Assembly: GCA_000526435.1 (NCBI GenBank)
Contig: JAGB01000001.1
Span: 806,001 to 870,000 of the forward strand
Reading direction: 5' to 3'
Length of the DNA: 64,000 nt
From: Caldicoprobacter oshimai DSM 21659
GTDB lineage: Bacteria; Bacillota; Clostridia; Caldicoprobacterales; Caldicoprobacteraceae
Positions within the stretch are counted from its first letter, which is position 1. Every line of letters starts with the position of its first letter. The notes beneath the pieces are model-generated. The model searched no databases and had not been told where the DNA came from. It saw only the letters and a list, made by a program, of their open reading frames with translations. The position numbers and the translations under genes are program-made. Shown here in pieces: positions 25,705-34,322 of this stretch.

Positions 25705-28599
25705 TTATTCAATGCCAAATTCTCTTCGTTTTATAACCAGTTCATTATTAATTGCATCAGCAGCTTCATAAATAGCATCTACAGGATTTTTGCTTTCTGA
25801 TTCGGTCACTACGGATAAAAACGCATTTTCAATTAACCGACCCGTAATATAACCACCCGGTACTTGTGGAACAGTTCTTAACCATTGCAAACTATCTTCC
25901 AAAACCTGTAGATTATCTTTTCCCCAACCTAGTTTCTTAAAAGCTTCGATATTAGCAGTGGTATAACGTCCAGCCAATCCAAGAACCGATTCCATGGCAG
26001 TGGCAAAATCATACTGTGCTTCTTCAGAAGTCCACCACTTCAGAAATTCCCATGCCAAATCAGTCGTTCCTTTTCGTTCAACTATATTTTTTACTATAAA
26101 AGCTCCGCTTACCGTTACTGGATTATCGTGTCTTATAACCCCCTCAGAAGAAATAGTTCCAGGTATTACAGCCATAGCCCATTGTCCTTTTATTTCGGGG
26201 GCGGCTACGGACAAGGAATTAAAAGTTGTAAGGTCAACGACACCAATGGGAATTTCCCCTAGCCTAAATCTAGTAACAAAATCAGTGGATACAATAAAGT
26301 TATGCTTTGTATACAATTCAGTCCAGTATTTAAATGCATTAATACCCTCTTCACTAGTAATAGCAGTTGACTCTCCTTCATTATGATAAAGAGCTCCGTC
26401 CATCTGATACAATAATGATACATATACAGGATTTATATTTTTGGTCATACCGGTTCTCGCAACTGCACCTAATTGAGGTTGTTCAGTCGTAATAAAATAA
26501 ACGTCCATATTATTTTTCTGCAAAATCGGAACGATAGCCAACAATTCTTCCATAGTTTTTGGTACAGGAATATTCAGTTCATCAAAAATATCTGTTCGGT
26601 AAAACATCACGTTGAAACTCATCTGATCAGGTAAAGCATAACATGCATTTTCATACATAAAAGTACCTAATGCCGCTGGAGAAAACCTCCCTTTTAGCTG
26701 AGAAAAATCTGGAAATTGTGCTAAATTATATGCGCCACCGCGATAACCTAAATTCATGGGTATACTTGCTGCTGCCTGTATAATAACATCCGGACCAGCG
26801 CCAGTCAAAGTGGCTGGAATTATAGCTTCAGGGGTTACCAATCTTAAATTTACATCTATATTATGTTCCTTAGAAAAAGACTCATTAATTAAACGGCGCA
26901 AAACATTATATTGGTCCCTACCAGTAGATACCCAAACCTCAATAATACCCTTCCTTTGTCCAGTCCCACTAGCTAAAACTTCATCAAAATTTACTTTAAA
27001 CGAACCAATAAAAGCTCGTACCTTATGTATAAAATTTTCAACTAAATTAGTTTCTCCTTTGGGTAATTTATAATCTGCTGGTGCAATAATAATATAATCT
27101 AAAAGTAAAGGTTGCTTTATCATAGAATCTATCCAGTATCCCAAAGCGGATATATTATTTTTAAAGTCTGCTAAATATCTTCCAATTTCGTTTGGCCTTT
27201 GTATTATTTTTTCTAAAGTTATAACCAACATTTCAATGACAGTATTAGCCTCTGTAAAATCTCCCGTGATGCTGTTTATTTCTTGTATAATATCCTTTAA
27301 ATCATTGCGCTGTAAAATTAAACGTTCTCTTAAATCGGGGATTAATAAAGTTAAGTTATAATCCCTATATCTATCAGGTGAAGTTCCCGTAACAACTACT
27401 ATATCTTGATAAATTTTATTAAGTTCTCTCAAAGAATTCTCTACTCTTTCAATGAGTTCACCAAATACTCCAAGGCACACCTCTAAAGAAATTGTATTTT
27501 TTCCCTCTTTAAAGTAAAAGTAAAATTCCTCACCGGAGTCTTCATCAGCCAAATAATTAAGATTAAATTTAGTATCATAAGGAAACTTTATTTCACTTGC
27601 TTCAGCAAAAGGTATTTCTCCATTTATAGCCAACTTTCGCACAGAAAATCTGCCACGATTATAGGACTGCTTATACCTAAATGCTATCTTATATAAGCCC
27701 TCTTTAGGAATGTCTACCTCCCAAACTATCATCTGCCCAGGGAATCTCCACGCATAACCACCAATAGAATTTAAGACCACATAATATGGATGGTAGGGTT
27801 CAGTTAACGACGACGTACGATCATTAATAGGGTAAAGGCTTGGACTGGTTTTTAACGCAGCATCTTCAGCTTGTATTTTAATAGGTTCTCCATCATAAAA
27901 TTCATAACCACTTTTTGAAAGCTTGGATATGTAGCTTTTATAATCAGGAAGCGGTATTGCCGGAATAAGTTTAATTTTATCCAACCAAATTTCTCCATCT
28001 ACAGCCTCTATAGTCAATATGTTTTCCCCGGCTTCAAAAAAGAACTCAAAAGGCTCTCCTTTTGAATTAGATAAAATAAATTCATGCCAAACTTCTGCTT
28101 CAATTTGCGGAGGAAATGTTTGGTTACCCTCTTCTTTTTTATATTCCTGATGTTGATCTTTATAAAAACGTCTAAATGTTATATGCCTTGCTTCTTCAAA
28201 AGGATACTCTGAATTGATACGAATTCCCCTTGCAATTTCACCTCCACCTGCAACGGCTTTATAATTAATCATGATATAATAAAGACCGGGTTTGGACAAA
28301 TTAAAAGAATAAGATACAGTTGAATTTTCTCCTGAAAGTAAAATTCCATCAAAAATCTTTGCACCAATAGCATCTTTATAGTGAATTGCAGATAAAATTA
28401 CTTCCTCATTATTTTCATTTAAAAATTGAGCATACTCATTTATGTATTCTGAATATGCCTTTTTTACTTGTTCTACCGCAAAAGCTTGTATGCTGAACTC
28501 AAAACCTAACAAAAATACTAACATTGTAATCATAATTTTAATCACTGCTTTTTTCTGTAAATTAATGCCACCACTTCTATCTGCCATAAATTTTAGCAT
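25705..28599 (-). CDS. Solute-binding protein fused to a large carbohydrate-binding-like N-terminus
   Basis: The 964-residue protein is about twice the size of a family-1 solute-binding protein. After a membrane/signal segment (IKIMITMLVFLLGFEFSIQA) come two beta-rich modules of about 180 residues each that share features such as GLYYIMINYKAVAGGGEIAR and GLYKIAFRYKQSYNRGRFSV with an acidic end (carbohydrate-binding-like), then a helical linker. The sugar-binding-protein fold starts near residue 545 (IEVWVSTGRDQYNVLRRLI) and includes VIPGTISSEG and WEFLKWWTSEEAQYDFA. The ATG at 28599 has AAGGTG close upstream, so it is preferred to 28620. It precedes the first permease pair. Confidence 0.85.
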   Translation of the reverse strand: MLKFMADRSGGINLQKKAVIKIMITMLVFLLGFEFSIQAFAVEQVKKAYSEYINEYAQFLNENNEEVILSAIHYKDAIGAKIFDGILLSGENSTVSYSFNLSKPGLYYIMINYKAVAGGGEIARGIRINSEYPFEEARHITFRRFYKDQHQEYKKEEGNQTFPPQIEAEVWHEFILSNSKGEPFEFFFEAGENILTIEAVDGEIWLDKIKLIPAIPLPDYKSYISKLSKSGYEFYDGEPIKIQAEDAALKTSPSLYPINDRTSSLTEPYHPYYVVLNSIGGYAWRFPGQMIVWEVDIPKEGLYKIAFRYKQSYNRGRFSVRKLAINGEIPFAEASEIKFPYDTKFNLNYLADEDSGEEFYFYFKEGKNTISLEVCLGVFGELIERVENSLRELNKIYQDIVVVTGTSPDRYRDYNLTLLIPDLRERLILQRNDLKDIIQEINSITGDFTEANTVIEMLVITLEKIIQRPNEIGRYLADFKNNISALGYWIDSMIKQPLLLDYIIIAPADYKLPKGETNLVENFIHKVRAFIGSFKVNFDEVLASGTGQRKGIIEVWVSTGRDQYNVLRRLINESFSKEHNIDVNLRLVTPEAIIPATLTGAGPDVIIQAAASIPMNLGYRGGAYNLAQFPDFSQLKGRFSPAALGTFMYENACYALPDQMSFNVMFYRTDIFDELNIPVPKTMEELLAIVPILQKNNMDVYFITTEQPQLGAVARTGMTKNINPVYVSLLYQMDGALYHNEGESTAITSEEGINAFKYWTELYTKHNFIVSTDFVTRFRLGEIPIGVVDLTTFNSLSVAAPEIKGQWAMAVIPGTISSEGVIRHDNPVTVSGAFIVKNIVERKGTTDLAWEFLKWWTSEEAQYDFATAMESVLGLAGRYTTANIEAFKKLGWGKDNLQVLEDSLQWLRTVPQVPGGYITGRLIENAFLSVVTESESKNPVDAIYEAADAINNELVIKRREFGIE

Positions 28600-28661
28600 A
28601 ATCACACCTTCTTTAAGCATTCAATAATCAATAATAAAAATATAAAAAGAAATATAAGCGG

Positions 28662-28706
28662 AAACCATGCTATGTCAAAAGTTACCCTTTCGACATAACA
28701 TGGTTT
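28662..28706. other. Stem-loop between the two solute-binding protein genes
   Basis: AAACCATGcTATGTC and GACATAaCATGGTTT form a nearly perfect 15-bp stem around a 15-nt loop. On the minus strand it lacks a T-run, so it more likely stabilises or processes the mRNA, raising the first binding protein relative to the rest, than fully terminates. Confidence 0.6.
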
Positions 28707-28731
28707 TTAAAATATTCAATTAAACAAAACT

Positions 28732-30288
28732 TTACTGTTCTTTGTCAAGCGTCTCTCTAAACTCTGCAACTTTTTGCTTTAAATCATCAGGAAGTTGAGC
28801 TTCATTAATGAGCCCAGCTTCTATCATAGCATGCAAATCTTCGCCTACAACAGCTTCAAATTCGGCTCGCGGACTACCTCCCACGGCACAAACTTTGTAT
28901 AATGCTCTAAAGAATACAGGTGATTGTGCAGTAGTATCAGTTGGATCAAATTTATATCGACCAATGTACCAATCCCACAATTCGGCATCTAAATCCGTAG
29001 AAAACCACCTGTAAGCACCTTTCCCTTCCCAAGTGATAGGTTCTCCTTTTGCTTCCCTTTCACGATTCTCTAACATCAATTCGGCTTTTTCAGGCCAATA
29101 AGAGAATAGGAGATTCATATATTGTTCAGGTGTGGCTTTCTTTTCTCCGCCTTTTACAACCACAAATACACCACAATCTTTATAGTAATTAGTATAATTA
29201 TCAGAAAGAGTCCTATAATCATTGGGATCTTTAAGAGTTACATTAGAGCCCCACGGGAAGGGCACCACACCAAAATCAAATTTAGCTGCCCATTCATCAA
29301 AATTCCAATTGTCTCCGTGAGTTATCACGATCTTCCCCTCATCAAAGCCCTGTTGTGCTGGATTCCAATCGTAACCCTTTGTCCCATCATCCCGTACCAC
29401 TTCTGTTGCATTAACAGCTATACCTTCTTCTACTAATTTCTGGAAGAATTCTACTATTTCGATAAAACCGTCAGATAAATAGCCAGGATGATAGGTTTTA
29501 GAATCCATCATATATGCGCCATTTGCAAAAGCTGCACCTCGAGCCCAGTTAAGCGCATGAATACCTAACACATATGTTCCTTCCGGCAATTTAGATTGTA
29601 ATTCTTTACAATACTTATAAAAATCATCTAAACTCCATTTTCCTTCAACAAACATCTCTCCAGGAGTCTTCTCCATACCAACTTCTTTAATAATATCTCT
29701 TCTGTAAACTAGAGCACTCCATGGAAGCATAGGATCTTTAGAAAATCCTACTATTTTGTCTCCCCACTGGCAACCGCCTTCCCAATATGCTTTTGGTAAA
29801 TTGTAATTTTTTACAACCTCTGTCATATCAATAATAGCATCATTGGTAACCAAATCACTTATGTAATATCTGGACATCTCACCGAAATCAATAACCGGAT
29901 CACCTGCTGCAACAGAGGTTATAATTTTCTGCGGAACATCGTTCCAGCCTACGCCTTCCAAACCGCTAAAATCAAGCTTACAGTTAAATTTTTCTTCTAC
30001 TGTTTTTAACCGCTCAGCCCACATCTCTTTCTGTGCCTCGTCAACCGTTTCAGGGTTTGGCAAGCCCCATACTTTTAGAGTTACTCCTCCAAGATCTGCA
30101 CCAGGAAATGGATCTTTATTTGTTTCATCCTCTTCTTTGGATTCTTCAGGCTGTTCTGAAGATTCATCAGAGGGGGTCTCTACAGGTGTCGTAGTTTGCT
30201 CCGGAGTCTCCTTTTTACTGCAGGCAGCTACCATGCTAATAATGAAACACAACGCTAGCAACAAAACAATAGACTTTTTCCCCTTCAT
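28732..30288 (-). CDS. Extracellular solute-binding lipoprotein, family 1
   Basis: The 518-residue lipoprotein has a signal peptide ending in the lipobox VAAC (C23) followed by a Ser/Glu/Pro-rich tether. A family-1 sugar-binding fold follows, with LKVWGLPNPETVDEAQKEMW near residues 70-90. It is the first gene of the transport locus, behind a long 5' UTR. A stem-loop separates it from the fused binding protein. It should deliver oligosaccharides to one of the two permease pairs; two binding proteins and two pairs suggest two transporters, but which protein serves which is not visible. Confidence 0.93.
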   Translation of the reverse strand: MKGKKSIVLLLALCFIISMVAACSKKETPEQTTTPVETPSDESSEQPEESKEEDETNKDPFPGADLGGVTLKVWGLPNPETVDEAQKEMWAERLKTVEEKFNCKLDFSGLEGVGWNDVPQKIITSVAAGDPVIDFGEMSRYYISDLVTNDAIIDMTEVVKNYNLPKAYWEGGCQWGDKIVGFSKDPMLPWSALVYRRDIIKEVGMEKTPGEMFVEGKWSLDDFYKYCKELQSKLPEGTYVLGIHALNWARGAAFANGAYMMDSKTYHPGYLSDGFIEIVEFFQKLVEEGIAVNATEVVRDDGTKGYDWNPAQQGFDEGKIVITHGDNWNFDEWAAKFDFGVVPFPWGSNVTLKDPNDYRTLSDNYTNYYKDCGVFVVVKGGEKKATPEQYMNLLFSYWPEKAELMLENREREAKGEPITWEGKGAYRWFSTDLDAELWDWYIGRYKFDPTDTTAQSPVFFRALYKVCAVGGSPRAEFEAVVGEDLHAMIEAGLINEAQLPDDLKQKVAEFRETLDKEQ

Positions 30289-30331
30289 TCATACTCCTCC
30301 CTTTTTGAAATTTACATTTAATATATCAAGC

Positions 30332-30363
30332 GGTATTTCCTTTTTAATTTTAAAGAAAATACC
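30332..30363. repeat. Inverted repeat in the 5' UTR of the first solute-binding gene
   Basis: GGTATTTcCTTT and AAAGaAAATACC form a 12-bp imperfect stem with an AT-rich loop. It lies 44 bp upstream of the ATG and may act as an mRNA hairpin or operator. Confidence 0.5.
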
Positions 30364-30400
30364 ACCTGACAGCACAATGAAACTCCTCCACCACAAAATT

Positions 30401-30421
30401 TTTGTATATAATTTGTATATA
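30401..30421. promoter_or_regulatory. Tandem TTTGTATATA repeats, putative operator
   Basis: Two copies of TTTGTATATA (30401-30410 and 30412-30421) sit about 115 bp upstream of the first gene of the glycan locus. They share the TATACAAA core with the site at 13483 next to the regulator promoter. Binding by the GntR/LacI hybrid regulator is inferred. Confidence 0.35.
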
Positions 30422-30429
30422 ATAAATAA

Positions 30430-31140
30430 AGAAAAGATATAACTTTCTACGCTATTTCTTATTTGTTTTTAGAAATTTAGACATTTCTGAATTGAAGAAC
30501 TATTTAAGTTTTTGAAACAATTTTACCTTTAATTAATAACTTCTCATAATGCTTTTTTAATTTAAGTTTACAACAACATATGTACTCTCCTGTCTCCCAT
30601 CTATAACTTACATGGCCCCTTACTATACTGAATGTATCTTATGAATATGTCCCAAACAAAAAGAACAGCTTTATTTAGACATACCCGATTTCGTTTACTT
30701 GCTACATCGAGATGCTATAAACATCTGCAATTTTATCTACTACAATTCTTTTAAATCCCCAAGTACAAGGGCATTACTTACGTTATATCTTTTATCCTCA
30801 TTTTCTCTACTTCAAAGTATATCATACTATCTTAAAAATTGCAACATTATTTTTATTTGGTCTGTATCAAATAGATATTTGTAATCTTTTATTGCAGTTT
30901 AGTAGCTTTGATCAACTCAGCCTTTATAAAACATGAATGTAATATTTTAATTTTTCCTATAATATAAATATTACATTATAATGTTACTCATGCACAAAAA
31001 ATCAGCTCACAACTTATGAAAAATAAAACCATTTAATGTACACAAAAATTATGTTTTCCCATACAAGCCTCTTAAAAAATGAGCATCTTAATACAATAAG
31101 CTATACTCTAATTAATCTCTTACGCAAATTACTCCCCCAA
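30430..31140. other. AT-rich intergenic region without a recognisable gene
   Basis: About 700 bp between the glycan locus and the CBS-ACT gene contain only short unconvincing open frames and AT-rich sequence. I see no RNA gene, repeat or transposon end. The promoter of the glycan locus is probably near its left edge, but no good -35/-10 pair stands out. Confidence 0.5.
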
Positions 31141-31148
31141 ACAAAAAA

Positions 31149-31177
31149 GCTTTCCTGCCGAATCACAGCAGGAAAGC
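31149..31177 (-). terminator. Terminator of the liv operon
   Basis: GCTTTCCTGC / GCAGGAAAGC form a perfect 10-bp stem followed on the minus strand by TTTTTT. It lies 30 bp beyond the stop of the CBS-ACT gene. Confidence 0.9.
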
Positions 31178-31209
31178 CTGTACAATCGCGTTTATCTATT
31201 CTGCAGCGC

Positions 31210-31851
31210 TTAGCTATTCTGCAGCTTATACAGTATCCTAAAGCCGTTTTCCTCCAGCGTTTTCTCTATATCTTCAGTATTGAAAGAGTTTATACCCACC
31301 ACAACGCTGCTGGTACCATCTGCTCCACGGTAAACCGCCACGCGAGTGATGTTTGCGCCGTACTGCGCAAAAATGCCGGTCAGCCTGGCCAAAATGCCGG
31401 GTTCATCTGACGCTTCGACAGTAAGCCGGGTACCGCGCTCACGAAAGCCCAGCAGTTCAATAAAAGCGTCGAAGATATCGCTCTCGGTTATAATACCCAC
31501 CAGCTTATCCCCATCCACCACCGGCAAAAAGCCCACCTTTTGATCCCGCATGAGCGTGGCTGCCTCTTCTAAAAGAGCGTTGGGCGATATGGTAACCAGA
31601 TCCTTGGTCATGATCTGCTTTATCTTGGTCTTGGATAGCAAATAGGTGATCTCTCCCATGCTGAGGCTGGTTGCCTTGGAAGGCGAATACCGTTCGATGT
31701 CCTCTTTTGTGACCACGCCCACCAGCTTGCCGTCTTTGACAACCGGCAGCCGCCTTATGCCATGTTTCATCATGATCTCCTGAGCATCCGGAATGGTTTG
31801 ATCAGGAGAGATGGTAAACGGGTTGGTGGTCATCCTGTTTTTAACAAACAT
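31210..31851 (-). CDS. CBS-pair and ACT domain protein (AcuB-like)
   Basis: The 213-residue protein has two CBS motifs (about residues 5-60, VKNRMTTNPFTISPDQTI, and 75-125, IMTKDLVTISPNALLEEAAT) and a C-terminal ACT domain (about 137-210; TVEASDEPGILARLTGIFAQ). CBS pairs commonly sense adenine nucleotides and ACT domains amino acids. The family is called AcuB-like after a Bacillus gene of the acetoin locus. It begins 4 bp after livF and ends the operon, which suggests an amino-acid or energy-sensing link to branched-chain amino-acid transport; the target is unknown. Confidence 0.9.
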   Translation of the reverse strand: MFVKNRMTTNPFTISPDQTIPDAQEIMMKHGIRRLPVVKDGKLVGVVTKEDIERYSPSKATSLSMGEITYLLSKTKIKQIMTKDLVTISPNALLEEAATLMRDQKVGFLPVVDGDKLVGIITESDIFDAFIELLGFRERGTRLTVEASDEPGILARLTGIFAQYGANITRVAVYRGADGTSSVVVGINSFNTEDIEKTLEENGFRILYKLQNS

Positions 31852-31855
31852 AGCA

Positions 31856-32560
31856 TTAACCCCCTAGATAGGCTTTTTTGATCTCTTCGCTCTCCATCAG
31901 TTCAGCGCCGGTGCCCGAAAGCACAATCCTTCCTGTCTCTATTACATAAGCGCGATGTGCGATCTGCAGCGCCATCCTTGCGTTTTGCTCCACCAGCAGC
32001 ACCGTCGTTCCGTTGCTGTTTACATCTTTTATTATATTAAAAATTTCCTGAACTAACAAGGGCGCAAGCCCCATGGAAGGTTCATCCAGCAGCAAAATTT
32101 TGGGTCGGCTCATCAAAGCCCGGCCAATTGCCAGCATCTGCTGTTCCCCGCCCGAGAGGGTACCAGCCAGCTGCTTTCGCCTGTCGGCCAGCACTGGAAA
32201 AAGGTCAAACACCTTCTTTAAATCCTTTGCAATTTCCTCCTTATCCTTTCGGAGATAGGCTCCCAGCTCGAGGTTTTCCAAAACCGTCATATTGGAAAAG
32301 ACGCGCCGCCCCTCGGGTACATGTGAGATGCCTATCCTGACCCTTTCTTGAGCGGAGGCATTGGTTATGTCCACGCCGTCAAGTATAATCTCGCCGCTGG
32401 TAGGCTTCTTCAAACCCGATATGGTGCGCAACGTGGTGGTTTTGCCCGCCCCGTTGGCACCTATCAGGGTTACAATCTCCCCATCGTTGACCGTCAAAGA
32501 GATCCCTTTCAATGCGTGTATCACGCCAAAATGCACATGGAGATTCCTAACTTCAAGCAT
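31856..32560 (-). CDS. livF: Branched-chain amino-acid ABC transporter ATPase LivF
   Basis: The 234-residue ATPase has Walker A GANGAGKT near residue 36, signature LSGGEQQM, Walker B ILLLDEPS and the switch histidine region LLVEQN. LivF pairs with LivG to power uptake of hydrophobic amino acids through LivH/LivM. The ATG at 32560 has GAGAGG nine bases upstream and lies inside the end of livG; an ATG at 32569 is too close to the ribosome site. Transported substrate could also be another hydrophobic or amide compound, since the family is broad. Confidence 0.93.
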   Translation of the reverse strand: MLEVRNLHVHFGVIHALKGISLTVNDGEIVTLIGANGAGKTTTLRTISGLKKPTSGEIILDGVDITNASAQERVRIGISHVPEGRRVFSNMTVLENLELGAYLRKDKEEIAKDLKKVFDLFPVLADRRKQLAGTLSGGEQQMLAIGRALMSRPKILLLDEPSMGLAPLLVQEIFNIIKDVNSNGTTVLLVEQNARMALQIAHRAYVIETGRIVLSGTGAELMESEEIKKAYLGG

Positions 32561-33338
32561 CGCCAACATCCTCTCCCAAATACGCCTCTATGACCCTCTT
32601 GTTTGACCTGATTTCATCCGGAGTACCCTCAGCAATCAATATTCCGTAATCCAGTACATAGATGCGCTCGCATATCTTCATGACCAGGGACATGTCGTGC
32701 TCGATCAGAAGAATGGTCAGGTTAAACTTCTCCCTGATCCACTTTATCAGCTCGGTAAGCTGAGCAGTCTCAGCAGGGTTCATCCCCGCAGCCGGCTCAT
32801 CCAGCAGCAACAGGCTGGGATTAGTAGCCAATGCCCGCGCGATCTCCAGATGGCGCTGTTCTCCATAGGGAAGGTTTTTGGCATACTCATCCTTTTTGCC
32901 ATCCAGCTTGAAGATCCTAAGCAATTCCATTGTGGCCTCGCTGATCCGCTTCTCTTCCCTGTGGTACGACGGCAGGTGCAAAAAGCTGGACAGCAGCCCA
33001 TACCGCACGTTCTTATGCATCGCGATGCGCACGTTATCAAACACCGTCAGATCCTTAAACAAACGGATATTTTGAAACGTCCTTGCCACTCCCGCTTTGC
33101 ATATCCTGTGCGGCTTCAGCCCCTGTAGCTCCTGCTCGGCGCCGGCTTTATTCAGGATAATGCTGCCGCTGGTTGGGACGTAAACGCCGGTTAAAAGGTT
33201 GAACACGGTGGTCTTGCCGGCACCGTTGGGACCGATCAACCCTACCAGTTCGCCCTGCTTAAGTTCCATGCTTACATTCAAAACGGCTGTCAATCCGCCA
33301 AACGATTTTGTGAGCTTGTGCACCTTGAGCAACGGCAT
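32553..33338 (-). CDS. livG: Branched-chain amino-acid ABC transporter ATPase LivG
   Basis: The 261-residue ATPase has Walker A GPNGAGKT near residues 36-43, the family-specific GVARTFQNIRLF (Q loop), the signature-like LPYGEQRHLEIARAL and Walker B LLLLDEPAAGMNP. LivG ATPases have this extended helical region and C-terminal tail (ERIYVLDYGILIAEGTPDEI). It lies 3 bp after livM and overlaps livF by 8 bp. Confidence 0.95.
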   Translation of the reverse strand: MPLLKVHKLTKSFGGLTAVLNVSMELKQGELVGLIGPNGAGKTTVFNLLTGVYVPTSGSIILNKAGAEQELQGLKPHRICKAGVARTFQNIRLFKDLTVFDNVRIAMHKNVRYGLLSSFLHLPSYHREEKRISEATMELLRIFKLDGKKDEYAKNLPYGEQRHLEIARALATNPSLLLLDEPAAGMNPAETAQLTELIKWIREKFNLTILLIEHDMSLVMKICERIYVLDYGILIAEGTPDEIRSNKRVIEAYLGEDVGDA

Positions 33339-33341
33339 AGT

Positions 33342-34316
33342 TTATTTTTCCTCCTTTTCAAACGCAAACAACCTGCCCAACCTGTTAAACACGGAAAGCG
33401 AAATCTCCTTTGAGCCCAGCAAACCCTGAGGCCGGAATATCATTATTACAATCAAGATGAGAGCATACAGTATCATACGGATTTCGGAAAACGACTGAAG
33501 CAACGTGGATATAACGGCCAGCAAAATTGCCGCCAGAATCGATCCCGATATGCTCCCCAACCCTCCGAGTACCACCATGACCAGAATATCCACCGACTTT
33601 AAAAAGCCAAACAGGTCGGGTTTTATAAAATAAAAGTATGAAGCATACAGCGCTCCCGCTATACCCGCACAAAAAGCCCCTATTACAAAAGCCAGAACCT
33701 TGTACCATGTGGTATTGATTCCCATGGCCTCGGCTGCGATCTCGTCCTCGCGTATGGCTATACAAGCCCTTCCATGGGATGACCTCAAAAAGTTCCTTAT
33801 CAGCAGCACCGTTCCAACTGTAAAGATAAACAGCCACGTCCAGTTAACAAATCTAGGTATACCGCTCAAACCTCGCGGGCCGTTGGTGATTTTATCCATA
33901 TTGATGAACATGATTCTGATGATCTCTGCCATGCCCAGCGTGGCAATGGCCAAGTAGTCCCCTCGAAGGCGCAATGTGGGCAATCCAACCAGAAAACCAA
34001 CCAGCGCCGCCAGCAAAGACCCCAGCAGAGTACCAAGCAGAAAGTTGGGCATGGTGGGATCCTTAAGGATAAGCAGAGCACATGTATAAGCCCCTATGGA
34101 CATAAAGCCGGCATGCCCCAGCGAAAACTGTCCGGTAAACCCCGTAATCAGATTAAGGCTCACAGCCAATATGATGTTTATGCAGATGGTGGTCAGCGTC
34201 GCCTGCAAGTAGTCATTTATAATATTAACAGAAATAAGCAGCTGAACAATCACATAAGCCAAGACAACGAGAATAAGTCTCCTTGTAAATTGAGCACTCA
34301 GTATCCCCTTCTTCAT
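33342..34316 (-). CDS. livM: Branched-chain amino-acid ABC transporter permease LivM
   Basis: The 324-residue permease has eight to nine predicted membrane segments and the LivM signature FTGQFSLGHAGFMSIGAYT near residues 60-78 and REDEIAAEAMGINTTWYKV near residues 188-206. It dimerises with LivH in the membrane. It starts 6 bp after the livH stop; GGAG sits directly before the ATG, an unusually short spacing that suggests coupling to livH translation. Confidence 0.95.
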   Translation of the reverse strand: MKKGILSAQFTRRLILVVLAYVIVQLLISVNIINDYLQATLTTICINIILAVSLNLITGFTGQFSLGHAGFMSIGAYTCALLILKDPTMPNFLLGTLLGSLLAALVGFLVGLPTLRLRGDYLAIATLGMAEIIRIMFINMDKITNGPRGLSGIPRFVNWTWLFIFTVGTVLLIRNFLRSSHGRACIAIREDEIAAEAMGINTTWYKVLAFVIGAFCAGIAGALYASYFYFIKPDLFGFLKSVDILVMVVLGGLGSISGSILAAILLAVISTLLQSFSEIRMILYALILIVIMIFRPQGLLGSKEISLSVFNRLGRLFAFEKEEK

Positions 34317-34322
34317 CTCCTG

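Noticed and set aside
30699-30884. Short frame in the AT-rich gap before the CBS-ACT gene
   Set aside because: Low-complexity composition, no family features and no ribosome-binding site.
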